Notes under the pieces: generated by a model
Told to the model about the DNA's origin: nothing
The model's input: the letters and a program-made list of their open reading frames with translations, nothing else
The model's database searches: none
In this document: one piece after another, positions 15,821 to 24,890 of the stretch
Numbering within the stretch: the first letter of the stretch is position 1
Layout of the letters: each line of letters begins with the position of its first letter
Made by a program: the position numbers and the translations under genes
Origin: Pseudomonas violetae
Lineage (GTDB): Bacteria > Pseudomonadota > Gammaproteobacteria > Pseudomonadales > Pseudomonadaceae
Assembly (NCBI RefSeq): GCF_023072615.1
Contig: NZ_JAKNRW010000001.1
Location: 420,686 to 484,685, forward strand
Reading direction: 5' to 3'
Length of the DNA: 64,000 nt

Positions 15821-15900
15821 AGAAATCTGCAAAGCGAACCGATTAGCAAAGAGGGTGGCAGAAGCGGCCCCCCTCTTCATTACCCAACTACGGAATCCTC

Positions 15901-16398
15901 ATGAAAAAGACTTACCTGCTCGCCCTGGCTCTGACCCTTCTTACTTCTGGCGTTGCCCAGGCGGAGGAGCGTCTCAAGGTGGTGACCGCTGTGACGGTCG
16001 ACGGCAAAGTCGTTGTCCAGAACACCCGCGAGATCGAAAATGGCGAAACCATCACTTTCACAGGGGATGGCGTCAAAGATAATGTCATCAACTTCAAAGC
16101 CGAACCGAACGTGCGCGTGAATAACAAACAGGTGCCAATGGGCTTTAACGGCACTATCACTCCCCGCATCCTATCCAATGGCATGATTCTGGTGATGGTG
16201 AAAGGCTACTACCGTGAGTTCACCGGTTACACCCATTTAGACCAAGGCAAAAGAAGCATGGATATGCTCACTGACACGCTGGTTGATCTAACAGGCAATC
16301 CTTCTGCAGTGGATCTTGGTGACGACGTGGTGATTGAAGTTAACAGCTCGACGAAGCCACATAACGCCCAGGTGAAAGTCACCGTCACCCGGACCTAA
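15901..16398 (+). CDS. Exported hypothetical protein
   Basis: 165 aa. Clear Sec signal peptide (MKKTYLLALALTLL, cleavage after AQA near residue 20). The mature part is beta-rich with regular alternation, for example LKVVTAVTVDGKVVVQNT and GDDVVIEVNSS, suggesting an immunoglobulin-like or beta-sandwich periplasmic domain. No cysteines, so no disulphide or lipid anchor. Reminiscent of pilus- or conjugation-associated periplasmic proteins, but no family is recognised. Followed by its own hairpin, so probably monocistronic. Confidence 0.65.
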   Translation: MKKTYLLALALTLLTSGVAQAEERLKVVTAVTVDGKVVVQNTREIENGETITFTGDGVKDNVINFKAEPNVRVNNKQVPMGFNGTITPRILSNGMILVMVKGYYREFTGYTHLDQGKRSMDMLTDTLVDLTGNPSAVDLGDDVVIEVNSSTKPHNAQVKVTVTRT

Positions 16399-16721
16399 GT
16401 CCGCAGTAACGGGCGGCGGATGCCGCTCGTTCTTTGATTCCACGCGTTCGACTTATCATCAAGCCGGGATGCTCGGCCCATCCGACCATTTGCTCCCCCG
16501 CCTCAGCCCCCCCGCACTGCAGATCCGGCACGGCACCACCGCAAGCTTGCACCCGCAGGCGGCGAAGCCAATGAAACCATGACTTTGGAACTGAGGCCAT
16601 CACCTTCGCACACCGGATTTAGAGCCTATGTTTTGAGTTGCGCGGCTTAGTCACAGAAGTCAGGCTTCAGGGGCGGGCGCAATAGCACCAGGCCCACCTA
16701 GATCGTCGCCGAGAGCTCAAG
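16399..16721. other. Short gene-free stretch after a terminator
   Basis: Contains the hairpin at 16408 and, presumably, the promoter of the gene at 16722. Nothing else is recognised. Confidence 0.45.
16408..16432 (+). terminator. Probable terminator of the exported-protein gene
   Basis: Arms AACGGGCGGC and GCCGCTCGTT (one G-U type mismatch) around GGAT, followed by TCTTTG, 9 nt after the stop codon. Confidence 0.65.
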
Positions 16722-17018
16722 ATGAAAAGGCTGACCGCCAAACAAGCATTTATCACCCTGGCCTTAGCGGCCATCGCGACAACGAGTACCGGCGCCTTTG
16801 CTGCCCAAGCTGCACGCGATCGGGGCCCAGCGCCTTCTGGCGCAGCATTCGCTGCATGCGAAGACCGCAGGCTTGGTGATCGAGTCAGCGTGAAGACTGC
16901 CAGCGGGAAGATGCTCAAAGGCACCTGCAAGACATACCGCGGTGAGCTGTACGCCAAGACCCATATCCGACAGAAGAAGGAAAAAAGTCTTTGGAGGAAG
17001 TTTACCTCCTGGTTCTGA
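16722..17018 (+). CDS. Small exported basic protein
   Basis: 98 aa. Signal peptide: MKRLTAKQAFI, hydrophobic core, cleavage after AFA near residue 28. The mature protein has two cysteines, a short beta-like stretch (RVSVKTASGKMLKG) and a strongly basic end (RQKKEKSLWRKFTSWF) that could bind membrane or nucleic acid. Not recognised. GAGCTCAAG precedes the ATG. Confidence 0.55.
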   Translation: MKRLTAKQAFITLALAAIATTSTGAFAAQAARDRGPAPSGAAFAACEDRRLGDRVSVKTASGKMLKGTCKTYRGELYAKTHIRQKKEKSLWRKFTSWF

Positions 17019-17086
17019 TGCAAATGAATCGGCCGGGAAGATGCTCCGACCTGGCGCACAGACCTTTGGGAATAACGGATAGCGCA

Positions 17087-17302
17087 ATGACAGCGAACGG
17101 TATGACGACAGATCAGGTGAAATGGGCGGAACAGCACTTTTGGTTTGAACGTTCAGGTGACGATGACGAAGGCGTATTCGTGATCGGTCGCGAGAGCTTC
17201 GGTAGCCGGGTCGCGTTGATGTTTTACGAGTTCGACAAATTGACCGCCTGGGCGGCCAACCAGCGAGATTTCACCGCCGCAATGGGTTCAGTGCAGGATT
17301 GA
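17087..17302 (+). CDS. Small hypothetical protein
   Basis: 71 aa from ATG 17087 (an internal ATG at 17102 is possible). Acidic, soluble, with aromatic-rich strands (EQHFWFERS, ALMFYEFDKLTAW). Not recognised. It belongs to a plus-strand run of small genes separated by 70-200 nt. Confidence 0.45.
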   Translation: MTANGMTTDQVKWAEQHFWFERSGDDDEGVFVIGRESFGSRVALMFYEFDKLTAWAANQRDFTAAMGSVQD

Positions 17303-17352
17303 GGGCGAAGGCCTGGCCAGCTCGAAAGGGCCCAGTGCTAACGCGGTATTGA

Positions 17353-17706
17353 TCAGCCAACAATTTGGTGGCTGCCCAGCCACGCGAGAATCTTTGAGAG
17401 ACTCTCTGGACTGCCATTTCCGGCAGCGTAGAGATGGCCGCTCTGCAGGAGGACCAACACACTCCGGTCTCGAAAAATGAAGCACGTAAAGCTCGCCTGC
17501 TCCTCACGGTGGATGTATTTGGCGGTGGTCGCGGCCTCTTGAAACAGCCAGTCGAAACCCTGCCCGCCGGCTGGGTTCACCGCTTCAGCGAGCTTGACGG
17601 CTATTCGATCCTTCGCGGGAACAGGGGCCTCGCCAGCGTCCAGCAGTACTGCGTCAATCTGGGCGAGGTATTTGAACAGGCTGCTAGGCACGCGGCGGTC
17701 CTTCAT
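17353..17706 (-). CDS. Hypothetical protein
   Basis: 117 aa on the minus strand, facing the 17087 gene. N-terminal helix (SSLFKYLAQIDAVLLDA), middle strand region (ASFTCFIFRDRSVLVLLQSG). No targeting signal. Not recognised. The opposite strand also holds an open frame, so strand choice rests on composition and the more protein-like sequence. Confidence 0.4.
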   Translation of the reverse strand: MKDRRVPSSLFKYLAQIDAVLLDAGEAPVPAKDRIAVKLAEAVNPAGGQGFDWLFQEAATTAKYIHREEQASFTCFIFRDRSVLVLLQSGHLYAAGNGSPESLSKILAWLGSHQIVG

Positions 17707-17901
17707 CGACTGATAGGGTAGCGCGACAGGATAGCGGCACTATGGCGTTGGTGACCAGAAGCGTCCCTTTCTATGGCAGGATAATGCTGGATGCACGCTC
17801 TGCAGCTCCTGCAAGGCGCCCTGGCGATGCGCGCCGGCATCCCCAGCGCTAGGCAGGCGATATCTAACCTACCCTCCTCCAATCTCATATGAGGTCAATG
17901 C

Positions 17902-18417
17902 ATGAGCGACACGGATGAGGTCTTTGAGATCCTGCGCGACGCGAAACTTCTGGCCAGGCGCTACCACCGTCTAACAGGCAAACCCCTGGGCATTACCGGC
18001 GAGGTGGCCGAGTACGAAGCAGCTCGAATCCTAGGTCTGGAGCTCGAGTTGGCGCGGCAGGCGGGATTCGATGCCACCGAGACCAAAGATGGCTCCACTG
18101 TCCGGATCCAGATCAAGGGCCGGTATCTCCCAGACCAACGCAAGCGCACCGGGCGGTTAGGGTCCATCGACCTAAAGCAGCCCTTTGATACCGTCCTACT
18201 GGTGCTGCTCGATGTCGACTACAACGCCTTCGCGATGTACGAGGCTACCAGGGAAGCTGTGGAAATTCTGCTCACCCGACCAGGGTCTATCGCCAGGAAT
18301 GTCCGCGGTGCGGTAGGGATCCGGCAGTTTCAGGCGATCAGTGTCCAGCGGTGGGTGCGTCCTGGTGAACTGAGCAGCCCCGAGCCTGACTTAAGCAAGA
18401 GTTTGGCCGGGCTTTGA
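17902..18417 (+). CDS. DUF6998-like protein, PD-(D/E)XK-type fold
   Basis: 171 aa from ATG 17902 with GAGGTCA upstream. It begins with a helix, then GEVAEYEAARILGLEL near residue 33. An acidic strand and an I-Q-I-K-G-R strand follow near residues 66-76 (STVRIQIKGR). This layout (E, D, then x-K on a beta strand) matches the restriction-endonuclease fold used by DUF6998-type proteins. A second half reads VLLVLLDVDYNAFAMYEA. Candidate DNA-acting nuclease or degenerate relative in the mobile region. Family name from memory. Confidence 0.55.
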   Translation: MSDTDEVFEILRDAKLLARRYHRLTGKPLGITGEVAEYEAARILGLELELARQAGFDATETKDGSTVRIQIKGRYLPDQRKRTGRLGSIDLKQPFDTVLLVLLDVDYNAFAMYEATREAVEILLTRPGSIARNVRGAVGIRQFQAISVQRWVRPGELSSPEPDLSKSLAGL

Positions 18418-18559
18418 GTTCATGGAACAGCGGACTTTTCGGACGGTGTAGCTAGGCTCTCCCGGCCCCCAGGCATCTAGTCCGCAAAGGACGCCAAGGT
18501 CGCCATACAAAGCCTCATTCGGAAACCGGTGCTGGCCGCGCAGCAGCAGACGGGTCCCG

Positions 18560-18823
18560 GTGAATTATCCATCTAGCTACGAGTTGAGCACCCTTGCGGA
18601 TTTGGCGAACCTGGCCACCGGCGATGTCAGGCGAACGGACATTATTCCCGGGGGAATGTTTGCTCGGCTGACGCTTCTGGCACGAGCGACCGGCAAGCAG
18701 TATGTGCTCATCAACTCAAACGAGGAGCCCAACTCATGCACCGCACCAATCACCCAGCGCCAACCCTCGTCTCCGAGTGTGTGCAACCGGTCGTGGTGGT
18801 CAGCGCCACCCACCCAATCTTAG
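18560..18823 (+). CDS. Possible small protein, low support
   Basis: An open frame of 87 codons from GTG 18560 whose first 56 residues look plausible (LADLANLATGDVRR, FARLTLLARATGKQYVLIN). It lacks a good ribosome site and overlaps the better-supported gene at 18736 by 88 nt. It could be a gene whose end has shifted frame, or a chance frame. Confidence 0.28.
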   Translation: MNYPSSYELSTLADLANLATGDVRRTDIIPGGMFARLTLLARATGKQYVLINSNEEPNSCTAPITQRQPSSPSVCNRSWWSAPPTQS

Positions 18824-19236
18824 GCGCTCTTTTCTGGTCCTTCTCCGATGGCTCAGATCATAACGCACCGAACTGCTACACCATCACCAACCGGCTGGAG
18901 GATGCTCTGACACTGCGCAAAGGTTGGCGTGAAGGGATCATGGCCTGGCACTACCGGGACCATATGGCCAAGGTCATGGGCGACGAGGATCAATTTGATC
19001 AATCCTACGATCTCGACACCAGCGAGGACGGAACCTGGGCTCAAGCAACCACACTTGGCGGAATGCTCAAGATTCTTCAGGAGTGCAGCGGGCAGGACGT
19101 AGAAGTATTCGCCGATTGGCTGGCAGGTGCGGTCTGGCTTGATGTCGCTATCCCCACGCGCCCGCTCGACTTCCCGGATACCTACGTTGTACCTCAAATG
19201 AAACCTGAAGCGCTCTGGCAGCGCACACAGGCCTGA
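18736..19236 (+). CDS. Hypothetical protein
   Basis: 166 aa from ATG 18736 with GAGGAG 8 nt upstream, which decides the start. Soluble and acidic, with the segments ALTLRKGWREGIMAWHYRDHM and QSYDLDTSEDGTW. Not recognised; no catalytic motif seen. Co-directional with the following small genes at 19299 and 19502, so it may head a short operon. Confidence 0.6.
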   Translation: MHRTNHPAPTLVSECVQPVVVVSATHPILGALFWSFSDGSDHNAPNCYTITNRLEDALTLRKGWREGIMAWHYRDHMAKVMGDEDQFDQSYDLDTSEDGTWAQATTLGGMLKILQECSGQDVEVFADWLAGAVWLDVAIPTRPLDFPDTYVVPQMKPEALWQRTQA

Positions 19237-19298
19237 CTTCCTGCCCGGCGGGAACACATCCTGCCCTCCCCTAATTGCACAGGCCTGGAATTAAACCG

Positions 19299-19487
19299 AT
19301 GGACAGCGCAGAGACATTGCAACAGCAGGCCGTCAGGGACGCTTACGCACAAGGCGGCCTGGCCAATCCCCGCTATGAGATTGCGTTCGCTGCACTCTCT
19401 GAAATCCGGCTCAAGACCATGGCTGATCAATACCGGCGCGCTCGCGGGCTGCCCCCCAACGCCAAAACGCCCTACCACCCAAAATGA
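19299..19487 (+). CDS. Small hypothetical protein
   Basis: 62 aa from ATG 19299. Almost entirely helical (MDSAETLQQQAVRDAYAQG ...IRLKTMADQYRRARGLP). Its stop overlaps an ATG of the next frame (ATGA at 19484-19487). Not recognised; a small coiled or DNA-binding helper is possible. Confidence 0.5.
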   Translation: MDSAETLQQQAVRDAYAQGGLANPRYEIAFAALSEIRLKTMADQYRRARGLPPNAKTPYHPK

Positions 19488-19501
19488 TTGGAGAACATTC
19501 A

Positions 19502-19783
19502 GTGCCGAAATTCCTCACTGGTGAGTGGGCCCACCGCTTCATCGACGACCGTAGCGATCGGATGACGCAGATCGTTCTCGACGTAGACCAGCAACAACTC
19601 GTTGCGGCGACCGTACAGCGCGACCGCGCTGCGGACGTGTACACCGCCGCAACCCGCGAAGAGTTCGCCGATCTGGAGGACTCACTGATTAACGCCAACG
19701 CCGAGCTATTCGATGGTCCGGCGACGTTTGGGCTAATAGCCGTCGATGATCTTCCGACCTGGGCGGTGCACCTGGTGCAGTGA
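19502..19783 (+). CDS. Small hypothetical protein
   Basis: 93 aa. GTG at 19502 is preferred over ATG 19484 because GGAG sits 8 nt before it. Contains DVDQQQLVAATVQRD, then helices with many acidic residues. No known family. Probably co-translated with the 62-aa protein before it. Confidence 0.5.
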   Translation: MPKFLTGEWAHRFIDDRSDRMTQIVLDVDQQQLVAATVQRDRAADVYTAATREEFADLEDSLINANAELFDGPATFGLIAVDDLPTWAVHLVQ

Positions 19784-19873
19784 TGGGGCAATTGAATTCC
19801 GACCATAGGTTCTCACTTGCCTCGCTTCTACACCGGAGGTCTAATCCACTGACCTGACCGATGAGGCCCAGCC

Positions 19874-20059
19874 ATGCAACCCAATGAACTGAACGAGGCA
19901 GATCGCCTGAAATGGAATCGCAGCTACTTTGAGGAGGGCTGCGCCTGTATCAACGTGACCAAAGTCTTGCAGCCCTGCCGGACAAGCATGCCAGATGCCG
20001 AAGCAGTCGAATTCTACGAGAGGAACTGCTCTTGCACTCGAAACTACATCCCGCGTTAG
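19874..20059 (+). CDS. Small cysteine-rich protein
   Basis: 61 aa. Five cysteines (C-A-C near residue 23, one near 35, C-S-C near 52) and an NTR-like polar body. A small zinc- or disulphide-stabilised protein is possible. Not recognised. ATG preceded by a weak GAGGCCC. Confidence 0.4.
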   Translation: MQPNELNEADRLKWNRSYFEEGCACINVTKVLQPCRTSMPDAEAVEFYERNCSCTRNYIPR

Positions 20060-20223
20060 AACTAACCGCCCCGCATATGCTTTAGCGTCAAACCTGGGTA
20101 ATGGCCGCCAGTTCAGCGGCCACACATCGGGCTTGTAGATTCGTTTGAAGATGGCTTCTGGCACGCACTAGGAGGGTGAGAATGGTCACATCGAAACGAA
20201 TCGCCAGTGACAGGAATCCCACT

Positions 20224-20598
20224 ATGACCATCTTCACTCCAGAATACGCCGCCACCAAAAAGAAGCTCGCCGATGCGTTTGCGGCGGCGGGTTGGACGGT
20301 CGCCTCCCAGCGCGATCAGGAAATCAGCTGCTTGGTCGCGGTGAAAGACTACGAGACGGCGGTGGGCACCAAGACCGCCACTGCATCTCTGGAACCGCAC
20401 TTTGGAAAGTTTCAGGTTGTAGGCAATTACCAAAGCGAGGGCCGCAATATTTTGAATACCACTTGGCTCGACCTGACCAGCGAAATGAGCACCGAAGAGG
20501 TGAACGCTCGGTTGGCTAAGCACGCGGCCATGGTTGACGCAGAGGTCGATGGCAGCTATGCCCGCCGCCTGCATATCCGATTCCCTGCCGAGGCTTGA
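20224..20598 (+). CDS. Hypothetical protein
   Basis: 124 aa from ATG 20224. N-terminal helix (YAATKKKLADAFAAAGW), then strands (TASLEPHFGKFQVVGNY) and a C-terminal helix (STEEVNARLAKHAAMVDAEV). The overall pattern, alpha-beta-beta-alpha, is like small island proteins of unknown role. No motif recognised. Confidence 0.5.
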   Translation: MTIFTPEYAATKKKLADAFAAAGWTVASQRDQEISCLVAVKDYETAVGTKTATASLEPHFGKFQVVGNYQSEGRNILNTTWLDLTSEMSTEEVNARLAKHAAMVDAEVDGSYARRLHIRFPAEA

Positions 20599-20763
20599 GC
20601 GGTCTACGCACTGCGGGAGTCGCCACCCGGGGCGTCACGCGGGTTGGCTTCCAGTACAGCAAAGGCAGAACCTGCTCGCCGGCAGTAAAACTGGTGCCTA
20701 AAGGTGCGCAGATCCTGCCCCTAACCGCCAACCGCCTAGTTCCAACACGCCAAGGAATGCTAT

Positions 20764-21066
20764 ATGGCAAAGTTGTACACGACGGAAAAAGTATTGTGGT
20801 TCGCCAGTCAGCCGAAAAAGCTGCATGTCTCTCCAAAGGAGGCGGCGTGTTTTAGCGACTTGGCTGGCATCGTCGAGGAATTGGTCGAAGCCGGGCATTT
20901 GGAAAAAGCTGTAAGCGATGGAACCGGGGAATACTATGTGTGTACCCACGCAGGCCTGATTGAGCTTTATGAGCTCAAGATCCAGTATCGGCGCCGAACG
21001 CAGAAATCGACCACAGAGGAAGAACAGATACTGGCGAAGCTGCGCGCGGACCTGGTACCAAACTGA
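20764..21066 (+). CDS. Hypothetical protein, winged-helix-like
   Basis: 100 aa. Helices (SDLAGIVEELVEAGHLEKAV) followed by a strand-turn (EYYVCTHAGLIELYELK) typical of winged-helix ends, then a charged C-terminal helix with EEEQILAKLRADL. A small DNA-binding role is possible, not shown. ATG preceded by AGGAATGC. Confidence 0.5.
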   Translation: MAKLYTTEKVLWFASQPKKLHVSPKEAACFSDLAGIVEELVEAGHLEKAVSDGTGEYYVCTHAGLIELYELKIQYRRRTQKSTTEEEQILAKLRADLVPN

Positions 21067-21197
21067 CACGCCCCGACCGCTACCTCTGCCCGCCAAGCAT
21101 GACGGGTTATGTAGCTTGCCGGGAATGTATAGCTCTACCTTCGACGCCCAGCCCCGAGCCAGGGGTGGCCGGTAATACTGATCTTTTAGGAGCACCC

Positions 21198-21470
21198 ATG
21201 TTTTCAAGCAAAGTCGGCAGAGTGACTGCCGTCATTTTCGATCTTATCGCCTTGCTGCTGAGCCTGGCCTGCCTGATGGCACTCCTCACGTTCAGCCTTA
21301 ACGGTCTTGAGATAGCATCCATCTTTTCCCGGTGGTTTGGTACCGACGTCTGGACCTCACTGGGGGTGTTCATCGGTACTGGTCTGTTGAGTTGCGCAGC
21401 GAGCAAAATTGCCAACAACTTCCGCATACAAGCCTACATGGTCGCCGCCCAGGAACGTATGGCAGAGTGA
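21198..21470 (+). CDS. Small membrane protein, two helices
   Basis: 90 aa from ATG 21198 with AGGAG upstream. Two transmembrane segments (AVIFDLIALLLSLACLMALL, about residues 11-31; SLGVFIGTGLLSCAASKI, about 53-70), joined by a short loop, with a polar C-terminal tail. Could be a holin-like or accessory inner-membrane protein; no family recognised. Confidence 0.55.
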   Translation: MFSSKVGRVTAVIFDLIALLLSLACLMALLTFSLNGLEIASIFSRWFGTDVWTSLGVFIGTGLLSCAASKIANNFRIQAYMVAAQERMAE

Positions 21471-21754
21471 TTGGCTGCGTCGGCCGGGCCTAGCACCCTC
21501 CGCAGTCGACGCACTCAATTAAGACGCGCCTCGCGTCGAAGATACTCCCTAGACGCCCACAGCCAACGCTCTCGCGGCCCAGGGCCTTACAGCTCCTGGC
21601 TAAGACGAAGCGGATCGTGCATTCAGGGTCTGCGTTCTTCAAACGAGAGGACATAGCGCGGCTCAGCGACTTGGGTGTAAATCGGGTGCCCTTACGATTG
21701 ATGATTGCCGGCATCACCCGAAGATCAACTGCAGAACCTTGAACAGAAAATGAA

Positions 21755-21780
21755 AAAGCCCGCGTCTAGACGCGGGCTTT
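21755..21780. terminator. Perfect 26-bp palindromic terminator
   Basis: AAAGCCCGCGTCT with its exact reverse complement, 26 bp in all, preceded by a run of A and followed by TT. It can act in both directions. It stands alone in a 600-bp interval (21471-22067) that otherwise shows no gene. Confidence 0.8.
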
Positions 21781-22067
21781 GATATTCAGGGAGGCTGCAG
21801 AGGCTTTCTGGCTACCCCGTCCGAGATTACCCAAAGGTAACAAGGCAGGACCTAGAGGCCGGCCTCACCGGGCGGCCTGCAGAAGATTTAACCCCCGATT
21901 TCATTGATCGTCAATTCCCGGACCTCCCTCCGCTCACCCGGTACGCGCCCGACGTACCCTCTATCGGTAGTCAACAGCCGCTTCCTGGCTTGCCTATCAC
22001 AGCATTGCGACATATCACGTCGTCTGCGGTCTATTCTTCTTACGGAACATCCCAAAAGAGGCAGACC

Positions 22068-22712
22068 ATGTGCTCCCATTACGAGGCACCAACACACGAA
22101 CGCCTGCTCGCGGGATTCGGTGTGACACCCGACCGCCCCTACAATGAGGATCTGTGGCCCACCTACTCCGGGCCCTTCATTCGCTTGCGTGATGTAGAGT
22201 CCGCAGAGGAAGGCGAACCTGAGTTTGAGGCCCTGGTCGGTCAATTCGGCCTTCTACCCTTCTGGGCAAAGGATCGGAACCTGGGTCGCCGCACATTTAA
22301 CGCGCGTTCGGAGACCGTTCACAGCAAACCCTCATTCAGGGATGCCTGGAAGAAAGCGCGCCATTGCATAATTCCAGCTGCCGCGTTATTCGAGCCCGAC
22401 TGGCGGAGCGGAAAGGCAGTACCAACCCGCATAACTCGCACCGACAACGGCGTCATGGCCGTCGCCGGGCTCTACGATGAGTGGCGATCGCCCGAGGGTG
22501 AGCTGGTCTCCAGTTTCACAATGCTCACCGTGGCGGCGGGTGGACACCCATTATTCGAAAACCTACATAAAGTTGACGACGAAAAGCGGTCTGTTGTCAT
22601 TCTGCCTAACGGTTTGATTAAGGACTGGCTTCACGCAACACCCGAACAGAGCATGGAGTTTTGCAGGCTCTATCCTGCCGACAAACTCAAAGCCGAACCT
22701 CGGCCTTCATAG
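22068..22712 (+). CDS. SRAP-domain protein (YedK/HMCES family)
   Basis: 214 aa. Met is followed by the catalytic Cys2 (MCSHYEAP), which crosslinks to abasic sites in single-stranded DNA. Other family blocks are NARSETV near residue 84, RHCIIPAAALFEPDW near 101-115 with the active-site Glu, and LHKVDDEKR near 183 where the family has the catalytic His. It protects DNA from abasic-site breaks and forms a thiazolidine crosslink. ATG was chosen at MCSHY because Cys2 must be N-terminal after Met removal. Island copies are common in phages and plasmids. Confidence 0.92.
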   Translation: MCSHYEAPTHERLLAGFGVTPDRPYNEDLWPTYSGPFIRLRDVESAEEGEPEFEALVGQFGLLPFWAKDRNLGRRTFNARSETVHSKPSFRDAWKKARHCIIPAAALFEPDWRSGKAVPTRITRTDNGVMAVAGLYDEWRSPEGELVSSFTMLTVAAGGHPLFENLHKVDDEKRSVVILPNGLIKDWLHATPEQSMEFCRLYPADKLKAEPRPS

Positions 22713-23009
22713 ACGAATCGCAGATGCTGGAGACTGCGCATCCCATGCATCCCAAACCTGGGCTTTCAGCAACGGGCTGTTCGAAGAGTTGAAGGAACAA
22801 GTCGGGATGGAGAGCGACAACACGGCTGAGGTATGGCTGTTTAACGCTTGAACAGCCAGGGAGTCGCCTGTAAGCAAGGGCACAAGCCTAAGGTTCGGGG
22901 AGATTATTGATTACTAGCGCAAGCCTCGGCGGCTTGCGCTCTTCCATTTCCAGGTAGGGGATTTGGCAGGAATAGGAGAGCGGCGCCGTTGGGTCACCCT
23001 GCCGTTGAC
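22713..23009. other. Gene-free stretch after the SRAP gene
   Basis: Contains the hairpin at 22916-22940. A short frame ending EVWLFNA before 22852 looks protein-like but has no start codon and is probably a remnant. Confidence 0.4.
22916..22940. terminator. Strong hairpin terminator
   Basis: Ten-base arms AGCGCAAGCC and GGCTTGCGCT around a 5-nt loop, followed by CTTCC. Lies between the plus-strand SRAP gene and the minus-strand membrane gene ending at 23010, so it may serve both. Confidence 0.75.
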
Positions 23010-23396
23010 TCAGCCCACCACTGCGGCGATTTTTCTGCGGATCGGCAGCATTGCTGAGCAAACGAGCAGCATGGATGAAACTGCACTCAAAGCCTCATTA
23101 TCGCTTCCCAGCGATGCGAAAACGGCAAGCAACGTCAGAGCGAACAGACCAGGCTGGAACTGCTTCGACAACAGCAGTAGCTCCCATGGCGTGTCGCCGT
23201 GAATTTTAAAGCGCCAGGGCGTGAAGACAGCGATCAGCAAAAGCACAGTGGAGACGAGGCCCATTACAAGACTGTCTGCCAGAGAGCTCGTCAGGGTTGT
23301 GGCCATCGTCGCCAGCACCAACCAGAAACATGCCGTCCTGGAGCTCACAGTTTGGGCCCACAGGCTGTTAGGGGAACTACTCGGTATTGTCGGCAT
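23010..23396 (-). CDS. Membrane protein, unknown
   Basis: 128 aa with three to four hydrophobic segments (residues about 24-42, 46-62, 84-97, 104-116) separated by short loops. No signature seen. Resembles small inner-membrane proteins of mobile islands. Only limited co-directional context. Confidence 0.45.
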   Translation of the reverse strand: MPTIPSSSPNSLWAQTVSSRTACFWLVLATMATTLTSSLADSLVMGLVSTVLLLIAVFTPWRFKIHGDTPWELLLLSKQFQPGLFALTLLAVFASLGSDNEALSAVSSMLLVCSAMLPIRRKIAAVVG

Positions 23397-23592
23397 GGGT
23401 GGGGCGTCCTACAGGTTGGTAACGGTGGTTTGGGTGAGCAGCAGCAGATACTACTTCACGGCCCTTTGCAGCGCGACCTGCAGGTAAACCCACAAGGGAC
23501 GGTGACGCCAACTGTCGCCACCCTTCGCAGTTGCAAAGGTTCCTGCTTAATGGGCCTGCGCCCGGAAAGGAGCAATCAAGTTTTCCACAAGT

Positions 23593-24090
23593 TCAGGCGA
23601 CCAGTTCCGCTACCGGCGCGGAGCACCACTTGCATGCCAGCTGTCCATCGACATTGTGGAAGCGCTGCTCATGGTCGCGAAATGTAACACTGTGAAGGGG
23701 ATCAATAGCGCAGCGCCCAATACGACCGTAGCTGTCCCAGAAACCATCGACCTCAATCAGGGCCGGCGCATCCCCCGCGAAGCAAGCTCTGATGACGCGA
23801 GGGCCCATGCACAACACCTGCATGAGGAGAGCCCCAGAAAAATCCGTGTCGCCCTCATAATCGCTGTAGGGTTGACCAATGAAGAGTGCACCCGCCCCAT
23901 ATACCCGAGCAAGCTTGGTTCCGTCCCTGAGTTGGTAGACGATATCGCCAGAACGGCCGTGGGACTTCAGCCATCTGTGCAGGTTTGCTGAAAACGCGGT
24001 TGAGTTCTTCGGGTGTATGCCCGCCAGCAACTCGGCGATTTCAACTCGTTGAGCGTCCGCATTTCCGGTGAGTCTGCCCGCTTGAGCCAT
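23593..24090 (-). CDS. Hypothetical protein with C-terminal CxxC
   Basis: 165 aa. N-terminal helices (RVEIAELLAGIHPKNSTAFSANLHRWL) and a beta-rich middle (ALIEVDGFWDSYGRIGRC). The C-terminus is CKWCSAPV with one CxxC and an upstream histidine, which might hold zinc. Not recognised. The end of a minus-strand pair with the gene at 24254. Confidence 0.5.
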   Translation of the reverse strand: MAQAGRLTGNADAQRVEIAELLAGIHPKNSTAFSANLHRWLKSHGRSGDIVYQLRDGTKLARVYGAGALFIGQPYSDYEGDTDFSGALLMQVLCMGPRVIRACFAGDAPALIEVDGFWDSYGRIGRCAIDPLHSVTFRDHEQRFHNVDGQLACKWCSAPVAELVA

Positions 24091-24253
24091 GCTCGTAGTC
24101 CTTGCTTCTGGGAAGCTAAATGACGTCTTTTTCAGTGATGGTGTTCGCAGCAGGCTGCCTCTGGTAAGCGTGGGTTATCCGTTTGCCTACCGAGGGCCAA
24201 GGCATGACTAAGACGATTTTTTGACACTGTCAGCGAACTGATCCGCCGCCGTA

Positions 24254-24574
24254 TCAATGCAGCGAATCTAGCCAAACCTGTACGACGGTTTCGACATCAA
24301 CATCCGGCTCCAAAAGCGCAGCAGCAAGGCTATCATCATCAAGGCGTTCCAAACGCTCGAACCAGCGGACGTTATCCCACGCATCGCCTTCTTCGACATG
24401 ACGCAGGGCAATAACCTCTGCGGCGGTATCGGCCAGTTCCAACAGATTGCCGTAGCCAATAGCCGCGACGGACATATCCAAACGCTCCTCGTTAGCTTCC
24501 ACAAAACGAATCAAGGCATGAAACAAAACACCTACGTCTTCCGAGTCTTTGATTCGGTCGTTGTTATTAATCAT
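24254..24574 (-). CDS. Hypothetical acidic protein
   Basis: 106 aa, strongly acidic and helical (IRFVEANEERLDMSV, LADTAAEVIALRHVEEGDAW, LAAALLEPDVDVETVVQVWL). Such acidic helical proteins are often phage-type inhibitors, but nothing specific can be said. Confidence 0.5.
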   Translation of the reverse strand: MINNNDRIKDSEDVGVLFHALIRFVEANEERLDMSVAAIGYGNLLELADTAAEVIALRHVEEGDAWDNVRWFERLERLDDDSLAAALLEPDVDVETVVQVWLDSLH

Positions 24575-24890
24575 GATGGCTTCTGCCCGCTACTATTGGC
24601 TTCGATAGCGCAATACTAGTTCCGTTTAATGGAACCGTCAAAGGTTTTTTTGTCCTTTTCCACTGTGGTTTAGAGAATTAAAACTGACGCAACGGAATAG
24701 AACCTGTGGCGCTGGCTGCCAAGCCGGAAGTGAGTACTTCAACCGCGAGGGGCTGGGTAACAGCGTTGGACACGCGTTTGCCAAGAACGCATCTCGACCA
24801 GCATGGGCCACCATCTGTCTTTGCAGCGTTCTTAATCCACCCGCATGCACTATATTCGATGAGTACTAATGCACTCATGAGGGTTGAGGG
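24575..24890. other. Divergent promoter region
   Basis: Between the minus-strand gene at 24254 and the 431-aa protein at 24891. Holds the dyad at 24859-24878; no RNA gene seen. Confidence 0.45.
24859..24878. promoter_or_regulatory. Palindrome just upstream of the 431-aa gene
   Basis: Arms ATGAGT and ACTCAT around 8 bp, ending 12 nt before the start codon. This is where an autoregulatory operator would sit, but it overlaps the ribosome-binding region, so it could also be an RNA hairpin. Inference. Confidence 0.4.
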
